Shown here: positions 1 to 5,404 of the stretch, piece by piece
How positions within the stretch are numbered: the stretch's first letter is position 1
Layout: each line of letters opens with the position of its first letter
Assembly: GCA_030668905.1 (NCBI GenBank)
Contig: DAOVEQ010000061.1
Coordinates: 1-6,574, forward strand
Reading direction: 5' to 3'
Origin: Thermococci archaeon
Lineage (GTDB): Archaea; Methanobacteriota_B; Thermococci; Methanofastidiosales; B48-G16
Length of the DNA: 6,574 nucleotides
The notes under the pieces: generated by a model
The model's input: only the letters and a program-made list of their open reading frames with translations
What the model was told of the DNA's origin: nothing
Database searches by the model: none
Program-made: the position numbers and the translations under genes

Positions 1-431
1 TGAAGGTTCCTGTTCAACTTATCTCTTTCACTCAAGAGTTCGTCTAAAGTCGCCTGTCCTATTATGCTTCTCAACGTAGTCTGCGAATTCTGCGATGTTG
101 CTGCAATAAAATTTTCCACCTGAATTATCGATTTAGAAGCATCCATTACCCTCAAATATACTACTGCATTTACTCTTACAGGTACGTTATCTCTCGTCAT
201 TACTTCCTGAACAGGAACATCGAGTACCCTAGTTCGCAGGTCTATCTTGTACATCCTGTCTATCATTGGAATTATGAAGAATATTCCGGGTCCTTTTGCG
301 CCTTTTAGTCTTCCGAGTCTTAGAATAACACCTCTTTCGAATTCCTTGACGATCTTTATTGCAGAGCTCAGTATCATCAGAATGATCAACACGACGAATA
401 TACTTGCTAATTGCATAAAATCAAATTCCAT
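1..431 (-). CDS. Stomatin/SPFH-domain membrane protein (slipin, archaeal p-stomatin type), partial
   Basis: Only the N-terminal 143 residues are present; the gene continues past the window start. Residues about 8-24 form one hydrophobic segment that would anchor the protein in the membrane. The SPFH domain follows, with family landmarks FERGVILRLGR (31-41), KGPGIFFIIP (46-55), the LRTRVLDVP strand (65-73) and the TTLRSIIGQ...LDELLSER segment (118-136). The family assembles into membrane scaffolds. The ATG at 431 is set by a strong AAGGAGGTG ribosome binding site six nt upstream, formed by the last codons and stop of the NfeD gene. The NfeD-stomatin pairing is the known one: in Pyrococcus horikoshii the NfeD protease PH1510 cleaves the C-terminal hydrophobic region of stomatin PH1511. 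The corresponding C-terminal target region is outside this window, so it cannot be checked. Family assignment is secure. Confidence 0.93.
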   Translation of the reverse strand, partial: MEFDFMQLASIFVVLIILMILSSAIKIVKEFERGVILRLGRLKGAKGPGIFFIIPMIDRMYKIDLRTRVLDVPVQEVMTRDNVPVRVNAVVYLRVMDASKSIIQVENFIAATSQNSQTTLRSIIGQATLDELLSERDKLNRNL

Positions 432-436
432 TTTTT

Positions 437-1735
437 TCACCTCCTTTCATGTTTTTTTACCTTTAAAGTGAGTCCGTCCATATATATAACCTCTACTTTC
501 TCACCTTTATTAATTTTTTCATCACTGTAAACATTCCACCTTTCTCCCCTCACCAGTATCTGTCCTTCTGGATCTATATCTGTATCAGCAGTACCTATTA
601 TACCGAGCATCTCGTCCTTTCCAGTAGTCGGTTTTGTTCTTCTGAGCTTTATAGCTTTTGAAAGTCCAAAAACAAAAAACAAGGCCACGCATATAGTTAT
701 TATAAGAACAAGATATCTAAACTGGGTATAAAATTCCCTGCTTATTACCCACTCCACATCCTTTGCGGCCGAAAATAAAAACATCGATCCGAAAAAGAAA
801 GATGCTACCCCTGCTATAGTAAAAAGTCCGAATGTTGGGGTAAGAAGCTCTATAACGAAAAACAGTATCCCCAATCCTATCAAGATAAAACCTCCTAAGT
901 TAAAACCTATATATCCCTGGGCAATTATCCCGAGTGCGAGACAAACGGCACCTATTGTCTCAGGAACGTGCCATCCCGGCGTTGTAAAACCAAAAATCAA
1001 TCCTAAAAGTCCTATAGTCATCAAAAAATAAGCAATGTTTGGGTTTGTTATCGTTATTATAAACTTGTCTTTAAATGAAGCCTCGAGGATTTCTATATTC
1101 ACATCTTTGAGATCCAGTTTTCCTTCCATGCCCTTTAACTTCATCCCATCAGCTTTTTCTATAAGGTCGTAAAGATTATCTGCCTGAAGCTCGATTAATC
1201 CTCTTTCAAGAGCAGATTTTGGAGTAAGGCTCAAGTTTTCAGTGACAAATTTCTCTGCATCATCTGGATTTCTATCATGACTTTCTGCCAAGGATCTCAT
1301 ATAACTCGAGTAAAAATTAATTGTTTTTTCAGGTGCCTCCATAATCTGTCCCGTTGTTGGATCGTATCCCAGGATAGGCTCGCATGCACCTATTGAGGTA
1401 CCTGGAGCCATTACAATTAAACTAGAAGCCATTGCTATGTACGTACCCGCAGAAGCAGCGATAGCGCCTTTTGGACTGACAAAAACAATTACTGGGATTT
1501 CTGAAGACTCTATTGTTTTGATTATCTCCATCATGGCATCGCCTCTCCCTCCGGGAGTATCCATCTCTATAATTAAAGCAACTCCGTCTACATTTGCTCT
1601 TTCCACCGCCTTATCAATTACCTGTTGGCTCGCTAAACCTATCTCACCCTCTAGTTTTATAACATAGACAGTCTTAGCTGACGATACCAATGGTATGAGA
1701 AGTACAAGAAGTACTATCAGTATAATCTTTTTCAT
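437..1735 (-). CDS. nfeD: NfeD-family membrane-bound serine protease (ClpP-like, stomatin-cleaving)
   Basis: This is a 432-residue, full-length long-form NfeD protein. A signal/anchor peptide (1-20) precedes a ClpP-class protease domain (about 22-195). The nucleophile is Ser95 in the AASAGTYI motif (92-99), and Lys137 in EAPEKT (133-138) is the expected general base, matching the Ser-Lys dyad described for P. horikoshii PH1510. IEMDTPGG (56-63) and MAPGTSIGA (109-117) are further family motifs. Hydrophobic segments lie at about 233-252, 260-277, 281-300, 302-322 and 341-359, followed by a C-terminal OB-fold-like NfeD domain (about 372-428). It probably acts in membrane protein quality control on the stomatin encoded five nt downstream. 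The ATG has no ribosome binding site at normal distance; a GGAG lies 15 nt away. A TATA box 27 nt upstream instead suggests a leaderless transcript. Its last codons, AGG AGG TGA, form the ribosome binding site of the stomatin gene. Confidence 0.95.
   Translation of the reverse strand: MKKIILIVLLVLLIPLVSSAKTVYVIKLEGEIGLASQQVIDKAVERANVDGVALIIEMDTPGGRGDAMMEIIKTIESSEIPVIVFVSPKGAIAASAGTYIAMASSLIVMAPGTSIGACEPILGYDPTTGQIMEAPEKTINFYSSYMRSLAESHDRNPDDAEKFVTENLSLTPKSALERGLIELQADNLYDLIEKADGMKLKGMEGKLDLKDVNIEILEASFKDKFIITITNPNIAYFLMTIGLLGLIFGFTTPGWHVPETIGAVCLALGIIAQGYIGFNLGGFILIGLGILFFVIELLTPTFGLFTIAGVASFFFGSMFLFSAAKDVEWVISREFYTQFRYLVLIITICVALFFVFGLSKAIKLRRTKPTTGKDEMLGIIGTADTDIDPEGQILVRGERWNVYSDEKINKGEKVEVIYMDGLTLKVKKHERR
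438..446 (-). promoter_or_regulatory. Ribosome binding site of the stomatin gene, overlapping the nfeD stop codon
   Basis: The minus strand reads AAGGAGGTG, a near-full complement to the archaeal 16S rRNA 3' end, six nt before the stomatin ATG at 431. It is made from the last two Arg codons (AGG AGG) and the TGA stop of nfeD. Ribosomes finishing NfeD therefore end on the next gene's initiation site, consistent with translational coupling. Confidence 0.85.
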
Positions 1736-1757
1736 ATTTTTATTAATATACTCCGTG

Positions 1758-1772
1758 TATTTATATTTTTCC
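1758..1772 (-). promoter_or_regulatory. TATA/BRE promoter of nfeD, probably leaderless
   Basis: The minus strand has GGAAAAA (BRE-like) followed by ATATAAATA (1766-1758), centred about 27 nt before the nfeD ATG at 1735. Archaeal transcription usually starts roughly 22-27 nt after the TATA centre, so the start would fall at or within a few nt of the ATG. That agrees with the lack of a well-spaced ribosome binding site. The element overlaps the stop codon of the nuclease gene (1772-1774). Transcription may still read through from the upstream genes. Confidence 0.55.
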
Positions 1773-2524
1773 TATTCTCTATCACCAAAGAATTTTTTAG
1801 AGACAACTATTATCCTGTTAGAAAATCCGTTCAGTCTCTCCAGATGACCAACCCAGTAAACGATGATTCCTGATCCAAAGAGTCGAACATAAGGATGAAG
1901 CTGACCTCTAAAATCTTCCTTAAACTGGATAAGATCACCAAATCCTGCCTTGCTTTCTACCCATTTTGCTTCAAATCCCCCAACAGAGAAAGGTGTCATG
2001 AGAAGAAAATCTGGAGTCTTCCTGAAATTTTCATGTCTCGCATCTTTTTCTGTTATAAATCTAATATCTCTCTTCAGCAGCCAATTTTTTATCTCTTCTT
2101 CGCATCTGACTCCGTTTTCCCTTTGCAGATCTATATATTTTGGAGAATAGACTATATCTCTCTCTATTACTTCTTTTATCTCCTCTTTTATTCTTTCTTC
2201 TTCAATTAAGTCTGGATTTTTCATGTATTCTTTAAATTTTTTACGTGAAAACTTATCCTGAAATATGAATAAAGCTGTTAATACTGGAGAAAAATTATAT
2301 TCTTTTGAGATATCTGTAATACTCTCTCCTCTTTTCCATCTAATCCTCAGAGTTTCCTTTTTTCTTTCCAGTTTGTAGTAATTCCTTTTTGTATTTCTGA
2401 TTATTTTTTGAGAGAGTATCGCCAAAAGTACCTCTTTTTCTATTCTAAATTTTTTTACAAGAGCATCTATATCATCTATTCCATTTAAATTTTCATGGAT
2501 TTCTTTATACAAGTTATAATTCAT
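1772..2524 (-). CDS. Archaeal TPD-family PD-(D/E)XK nuclease, homologue of eukaryotic CDIN1 (C15orf41)
   Basis: This is a 250-residue protein. The C-terminal half (about 138-245) carries the TPD family signature: Thr170-Pro171-Asp172 in KTPDFLL, then Glu190-Ser191-Lys192 in WVESKAGFGD (188-197), then GSGIIVYWVGHLERL (217-231). The same order (TPDFIL, WIESKASFGD, GPGLVIYWYGF) is recalled from human CDIN1, the congenital dyserythropoietic anaemia type I protein, which partners codanin-1. Asp172, Glu190 and Lys192 form the predicted metal-binding PD-(D/E)XK core, with a likely additional Glu in the helix at 142-144. The N-terminal half (about 5-105) looks like two helix-turn-helix units, including SITDISKEYNFSPVLTALFI (68-87), and would bind DNA or RNA. 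The ATG at 2524 overlaps the preceding gene by 11 nt and has an AAGGTGA site six nt upstream. Family and catalytic residues are clear; the substrate is unknown. The gene is AT- and lysine-rich compared with the genes outside the cassette. Confidence 0.88.
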   Translation of the reverse strand: MNYNLYKEIHENLNGIDDIDALVKKFRIEKEVLLAILSQKIIRNTKRNYYKLERKKETLRIRWKRGESITDISKEYNFSPVLTALFIFQDKFSRKKFKEYMKNPDLIEEERIKEEIKEVIERDIVYSPKYIDLQRENGVRCEEEIKNWLLKRDIRFITEKDARHENFRKTPDFLLMTPFSVGGFEAKWVESKAGFGDLIQFKEDFRGQLHPYVRLFGSGIIVYWVGHLERLNGFSNRIIVVSKKFFGDRE

Positions 2525-2909
2525 TATTTTTCACCTTATTTAGATAATAATAAACAGTTCTTCTCGGTATTCCGAGCTCATTTGCTATTTTGCTAACAGG
2601 AACTCCTGAGTTATAGAGTTTGAGGATCTCTTCTATATCCCTTTTATTATATTTCACTGGCCTTCCAACTTTAAAACTTCCTCTTTCCAGAGAGATGCCC
2701 ACCTTCTTTAAAGCGTTTTTTACCCTTGTAGATGTCAGATCATATAAACTTGGAGGACATAAAATTATTCTTATATTTGGATCATTCTCCAGTAATGCAA
2801 CAATAACGTCTATCGAAGGTCTTATTGATAAATATACTACTTCGTCTTCAATTCCTTTTTCTATTTCCCTGATCACTTTTTCTTTGTTTGTAAACTTTAT
2901 TATCTTCAA
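2514..2909 (-). CDS. DUF1699-like domain fused to a resolvase-type helix-turn-helix
   Basis: This 131-residue protein has two parts. Residues 1-78 resemble the DUF1699 family of methanogenic archaea: the VVYLSIRPS strand and turn (24-32), a P-x-I-R-I-I strand, a PPS-Y-LTS segment (52-60) and GISLERG (71-77) follow the family's FRPS, LP-SY and I-LLEGD pattern. Residues 82-126 form a helix-turn-helix of the type found at the C terminus of serine recombinases, starting with GRPVKY and ending VSKIANELGIPRRTVYYYLNKV (105-126). No recombinase catalytic domain is present, so it is more likely a DNA-binding regulator or adaptor than a recombinase. Translation starts at TTG 2909, the only plausible start, fixed by an AAGGTGAT ribosome binding site three nt upstream that includes the stop of the preceding gene. 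It overlaps the nuclease gene by 11 nt. The HTH is secure; the DUF1699 link is from recalled motif similarity. Confidence 0.78.
   Translation of the reverse strand: MKIIKFTNKEKVIREIEKGIEDEVVYLSIRPSIDVIVALLENDPNIRIILCPPSLYDLTSTRVKNALKKVGISLERGSFKVGRPVKYNKRDIEEILKLYNSGVPVSKIANELGIPRRTVYYYLNKVKNNEL
2531..2537 (-). promoter_or_regulatory. Ribosome binding site of the TPD nuclease gene, inside the HTH gene
   Basis: The minus strand has AAGGTGA six nt before the ATG at 2524. It lies within the Asn-Lys-Val-Lys codons of the preceding DUF1699-HTH gene, so the nuclease is translated from an internal site with an 11-nt gene overlap. Confidence 0.75.
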
Positions 2910-2912
2910 AAG

Positions 2913-2920
2913 ATCACCTT
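2913..2920 (-). promoter_or_regulatory. Ribosome binding site that fixes the TTG start of the DUF1699-HTH gene
   Basis: The minus strand reads AAGGTGAT, a match to the complement of the 16S rRNA 3' end, three nt before TTG 2909. The AGG TGA part is the last Arg codon and stop of the upstream 366-residue gene. The spacing equals that of the GGGP synthase site (AGGTGAT, AAA, ATG), which supports the TTG as a real start. Confidence 0.75.
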
Positions 2921-4014
2921 TGTAGATATTTCAGAAACTCCTGAGTTCTAAGTTGTAGATTTTTTACACCTAAAAATCCAAAACTCTCAAACTCTTCTAA
3001 TTTTCTTTTTAATTTTTTTTCGCTTATATTAAAATATTTTAAAGTCTCTTCCATGTTTCCTGTAATTTCATAATACGCTATACTCCCGACGACTAAACTT
3101 TTCTCAAATTTTCCTAATCTTTGCAGTTCTTCTTCCAATTTTTCTTTTAAAACTATTATCTCCTCATATTTTTCAAGTTTATTCCTGGGAATCTTATTAG
3201 AAAGTGTGGGAAATATTCCCGAGTATCTTTCTCTTTCATACTTTCCTTTTTTCAGATAAAACATTGCAAGATCAAAGATAAATGTATCTGTGCCAAAGGG
3301 TGCGTACGAAATTGAGAGAATTTTTCTGATATGTCTATCTTTTATCAATCCCCCTTTCTTCTTCTGAAGTCTGAAAGTTTCAATATTCATTTTATCCTCT
3401 ATAAAAGCTTTATACTCCTTTAAGGATAGATTTTTCTTTGTCCTCCCAGATTTATACTTCATATAAACGCTGACAGAACTCAATCCCCCTCTTTCTTTAT
3501 CTATGAGTGTCAAAATTTTTCTATAATCTTTCCTCTGTTCTGGAGTAAAATTGCTTAATTTTACCATATAATCGCCAGATAAAGGGAGATATTCCAGGAT
3601 TTCAAGTCTGTAAACGCCTTCCTCGTTTTTGTAAAATCTGAGGTCTTTATTTAAATACTTCAAAGCTTCTCTCCCCCTGTATTTTTTCTCATTTTTTAGC
3701 ATTATTGATTCTGTTAAATGCCCCAGTGCTATTCTATGGGCTGAAAGAGCATAGGAGTTTCTGTCGTAGGTAAGTTTTTTTAGCTGTGCCCTGTTTCTGA
3801 AAAAAGGTTCGGAGCCTTTAAGACCTTTTAAAGGATAAAACGGATTTGGAAATCCATAAAAATCCATTTCTTCTTTAAAACTTTCCAGCACTGATAGATT
3901 GTTTAAAATCGTAAAGTATATTTCTTTAAAGTACTCTTTATTCTCCAGTTCGTTTAACTTGAACTTATATTTAAGGGAGTCTAGAAACTTGTTCACTTTA
4001 TAAATTAGACTCAT
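2914..4014 (-). CDS. Uncharacterised 366-residue basic protein with a C-terminal HTH-like region
   Basis: I do not recognise this family. The protein is soluble-looking, with no signal peptide or membrane segment, rich in Lys, Arg, Glu and aromatic residues, and predicted mostly helical. Visible landmarks are a FPNPFYPLKGLKG loop (55-67), FRNRAQLKKLTYDRNSY (72-88), a basic patch (KYKSGRTKK, 186-194; LQKKKGG, 216-222), SYAPFGTDTFIFDLAMFYLKKG (236-257) and a charged helix at about 279-300. Residues 307-345 (VVGSIAYYEITGN... then NISEKKLKRKLEEF) read like a helical or helix-turn-helix module, faintly like the end of a TFIIB cyclin repeat. Residues 229-257 recall helical segments near primase C-terminal domains. 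Neither resemblance is strong enough for a function. The ATG at 4014 shares ATGA with the stop of GGGP synthase and has an AAAGGGG tract four nt upstream, so the two are translationally coupled. Composition and neighbours suggest nucleic-acid binding. Confidence 0.8.
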   Translation of the reverse strand: MSLIYKVNKFLDSLKYKFKLNELENKEYFKEIYFTILNNLSVLESFKEEMDFYGFPNPFYPLKGLKGSEPFFRNRAQLKKLTYDRNSYALSAHRIALGHLTESIMLKNEKKYRGREALKYLNKDLRFYKNEEGVYRLEILEYLPLSGDYMVKLSNFTPEQRKDYRKILTLIDKERGGLSSVSVYMKYKSGRTKKNLSLKEYKAFIEDKMNIETFRLQKKKGGLIKDRHIRKILSISYAPFGTDTFIFDLAMFYLKKGKYERERYSGIFPTLSNKIPRNKLEKYEEIIVLKEKLEEELQRLGKFEKSLVVGSIAYYEITGNMEETLKYFNISEKKLKRKLEEFESFGFLGVKNLQLRTQEFLKYLQR

Positions 4015-4739
4015 CTTACCCCTTTTACGGTTTTTACTATCTCTCTCAATTTTTCAAAATTTTCCTCTGCGATCGTGCCGGTAACTATTATATCTGCAGC
4101 TTTTGATATCTCGGCTGCCTTTTTCTCGTCTCTGATACCCCCTCCAACTATTACAGGTATATCAACAGCTTTTTTTACATAATTTATCATTCTTAAAGGT
4201 ACGGGCTCAGATGCACCCGATCCTGCCTCAAGATAAACAAAACTCATTCCCATAAGCTGAGCCGCAAGAGCATAAGCTGCTGCAATCTTTGGCTTGCGTC
4301 TCGGAAGGAGATCGGCTTCACCTATAAATCCAGCGGTTTCTCCCGGTTCTATTATAAGATACCCCATGGGCAGAGTTTCAAGCCGGGAAAGTTTAACCTG
4401 GAAAGCTCCTAAAGCCTGCGCCTTTGTTATAAAATAAGGGTTCCTCGAGTTCAATAGGGACATGAAAAATATTGCATCCGCGTATCTGCTTATCCCTCCT
4501 ACTCCCCCGGGGAATATAATCACAGGAACAGTTGTAGATTTTTTTATCGATTTTATGAGACTGTCTAACTCTTCCCCTCTAACCTGTGTAGACCCACCTA
4601 TAAGTATAGCATCTGTATTTATATCTTTTAACGAGTTCAATGCTCCTGAATTCTTTGCGATCTCTGAGTCTGGATCGATCAATGTAAAATGTAGTTTCTC
4701 TTTTTTGAGTTTATTTTTTATGTATTCTTCTACATTCAT
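4011..4739 (-). CDS. Geranylgeranylglyceryl phosphate synthase (GGGP synthase, group II type)
   Basis: The enzyme joins sn-glycerol-1-phosphate to geranylgeranyl diphosphate, forming the first ether bond of archaeal membrane lipids. The 242-residue TIM-barrel protein is of normal family length. It shows the N-terminal LHFTLIDPD motif (16-24), whose Asp residues bind Mg2+ and diphosphate, IGGST (47-51), FFMSLLNSRNPYFI (91-104), MGYLIIEPGETAGFIG (125-140), the group II signature YLEAGSGA (169-176), and the phosphate-binding loops IVGGGIR (197-203) and IIVTGT (217-222). I chose ATG 4739 because it has an AGGTGAT ribosome binding site three nt upstream and gives the usual family N terminus. The open frame extends upstream to GTG 4799, but those 20 residues cross the promoter. 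It is the first gene of the minus-strand operon, and its stop overlaps the next start. Function is secure. Confidence 0.96.
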   Translation of the reverse strand: MNVEEYIKNKLKKEKLHFTLIDPDSEIAKNSGALNSLKDINTDAILIGGSTQVRGEELDSLIKSIKKSTTVPVIIFPGGVGGISRYADAIFFMSLLNSRNPYFITKAQALGAFQVKLSRLETLPMGYLIIEPGETAGFIGEADLLPRRKPKIAAAYALAAQLMGMSFVYLEAGSGASEPVPLRMINYVKKAVDIPVIVGGGIRDEKKAAEISKAADIIVTGTIAEENFEKLREIVKTVKGVR

Positions 4740-4742
4740 TTT

Positions 4743-4749
4743 ATCACCT
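4743..4749 (-). promoter_or_regulatory. Ribosome binding site that fixes the GGGP synthase start
   Basis: The minus strand has AGGTGAT three nt before ATG 4739. It decides in favour of this start over the upstream in-frame GTG at 4799. Confidence 0.8.
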
Positions 4750-4751
4750 AA

Positions 4752-4786
4752 AAATTTTTGCAATTCTATGAATATAAATTTTTGCA
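4752..4786. repeat. 11-bp direct repeat flanking the GGGP synthase core promoter
   Basis: AAATTTTTGCA (plus strand) occurs exactly at 4752-4762 and again at 4776-4786, 24 bp apart start to start. On the minus strand the upstream copy overlaps the TATA/BRE region and the downstream copy sits at the predicted transcription start, just before the ribosome binding site. It could be a paired operator. The sequence is AT-rich, so chance remains possible. Confidence 0.45.
4772..4785 (-). promoter_or_regulatory. TATA promoter of the GGGP synthase operon
   Basis: The minus strand reads GCAAAAATTTATAT (4785-4772), a BRE-like A-tract followed by a TATA element centred near 4776, about 37 nt before ATG 4739. 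Transcription would start near 4750, leaving a leader of about 11 nt that just contains the ribosome binding site. Confidence 0.5.
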
Positions 4787-4803
4787 TGAAATCAATCACA
4801 AAA

Positions 4804-4814
4804 CCTTTTATAAT
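4804..4814 (+). promoter_or_regulatory. TATA promoter of the DUF2148 gene, probably leaderless
   Basis: TTTATAAT (4807-4814), preceded by AAAACC, is centred about 23 nt before ATG 4833. No ribosome binding site lies between them, so the transcript probably begins at or next to the ATG. The near-palindromic TTTTATAATA could also bind TBP in the other direction and serve the minus-strand operon. Confidence 0.5.
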
Positions 4815-4832
4815 AACAAAATTATTGAATTT

Positions 4833-5366
4833 ATGGAAAAAGAAGGAGTTGAGATAGTAGCCAAGTTAATGGCTGTTGCAGGAAGGACAGCGCCGAAGGC
4901 AAAGGGAGAAGACTTTATAGAAATAAAGATACTCGACGAGAATGAAAAAGAGAAACTTGTAGAAGGAATGAGAAAAACGAGCGAAAAAACAGGGTTTAAA
5001 TTTCTACTGAGGGATGCAAATAATGTCGTAAATTCGGAGAAGATCATTTTGATAGGTGTTAAAGGAAAAGAAACAGCAAATCTTGACTGTAAAGCATGTG
5101 GTTTCACGTGTGAAGAAAATAAAAAGACTCTTGTAGAAGGATATGGTTTTAAAGGCCCTCTATGTGCCATAAGACTGGTAGATCTTGGGATCGCGATAGG
5201 ATCGATGGTAAAAGTTGCCAATGATCTATGCGTGGATAATAGAATAATGTTCTCCATAGGTGTCGGCGCTATAAACGCGGGACTGATAGATACTGAGATA
5301 GCTTTTGGAATACCACTTTCAGTCAAAGGAAAGAATATATACTTTGATAGAAAACACCATAAATAA
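4833..5366 (+). CDS. DUF2148 ferredoxin-domain protein (four-cysteine, probable Fe-S)
   Basis: This 177-residue protein matches DUF2148 end to end. It has the N-terminal AGRTAPKAKGEDFIEIKIL helix and strand (16-34), FLLRDANNVVNSEKIILIGVKG (57-78), the cysteine cluster Cys86-x2-Cys89-x3-Cys93 in LDCKACGFTC, Cys111 in GPLCAIRLVDLGIAIGS (108-124), VDNRIMFSIG (134-143) and GIPLSVKGKNIYFDR (159-173). Those four cysteines probably bind an iron-sulfur cluster; Cys133 is an extra one. The family is found in anaerobic archaea and bacteria and its role is not known to me. I chose ATG 4833 over an upstream in-frame TTG at 4758 because it gives the normal family N terminus and lies about 23 nt after a TATA box, consistent with a leaderless message. 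It is transcribed divergently from GGGP synthase. Confidence 0.92.
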   Translation: MEKEGVEIVAKLMAVAGRTAPKAKGEDFIEIKILDENEKEKLVEGMRKTSEKTGFKFLLRDANNVVNSEKIILIGVKGKETANLDCKACGFTCEENKKTLVEGYGFKGPLCAIRLVDLGIAIGSMVKVANDLCVDNRIMFSIGVGAINAGLIDTEIAFGIPLSVKGKNIYFDRKHHK

Positions 5367-5372
5367 CAAAAG

Positions 5373-5385
5373 TTTTTTATATAAC
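5373..5385 (+). promoter_or_regulatory. TATA promoter of the FKBP lipoprotein gene, overlapping a T-tract
   Basis: TTTTTTATATAAC lies in the 38-nt gap after the DUF2148 gene. The TATA centre near 5380 is about 25 nt before ATG 5405, the spacing expected for a leaderless transcript, although a weak AGGA (5396-5399) also lies five nt before the ATG. The six-T tract (5373-5378) just after the DUF2148 stop could also act as an archaeal oligo-T terminator for that gene. Confidence 0.5.
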
Positions 5386-5404
5386 AGCTGTAAATAGGAA
5401 AAAC

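Noticed and set aside
247..471. 74-residue plus-strand open frame across the stomatin and nfeD ends
   Set aside because: It is a shadow of the real minus-strand coding sequence, with no domain or promoter.
1895..2209. Plus-strand open frames opposite the nuclease gene (including 1950-2150)
   Set aside because: Phe- and Ser-rich translations opposite lysine-rich coding sequence are typical antisense artefacts.
2514..2909. Serine recombinase or mobile element suggested by the resolvase-type HTH
   Set aside because: There is no catalytic resolvase domain, no transposase, and no terminal repeats or target duplications around the gene.
4740..4799. Upstream in-frame extension of GGGP synthase to a GTG at 4799 (20 extra residues)
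   Set aside because: It runs through the TATA box and the direct repeat; the ATG at 4739 has a strong ribosome binding site and gives the family's usual N terminus.
4812..4826. Short inverted repeat AATAA-CAAAA-TTATT before the DUF2148 ATG
   Set aside because: Five-base A/T-only arms are expected by chance in AT-rich promoter DNA.
4758..4832. Upstream in-frame extension of the DUF2148 protein to a TTG at 4758
   Set aside because: It crosses the divergent promoter region, lacks a ribosome binding site, and adds residues not expected in the family; ATG 4833 fits a leaderless transcript.
4808..5326. 172-residue open frame on the minus strand opposite the DUF2148 gene
   Set aside because: It is antisense to a well-supported family member, Ser/Phe/Pro-rich as expected of a shadow frame, and has no recognisable domain.
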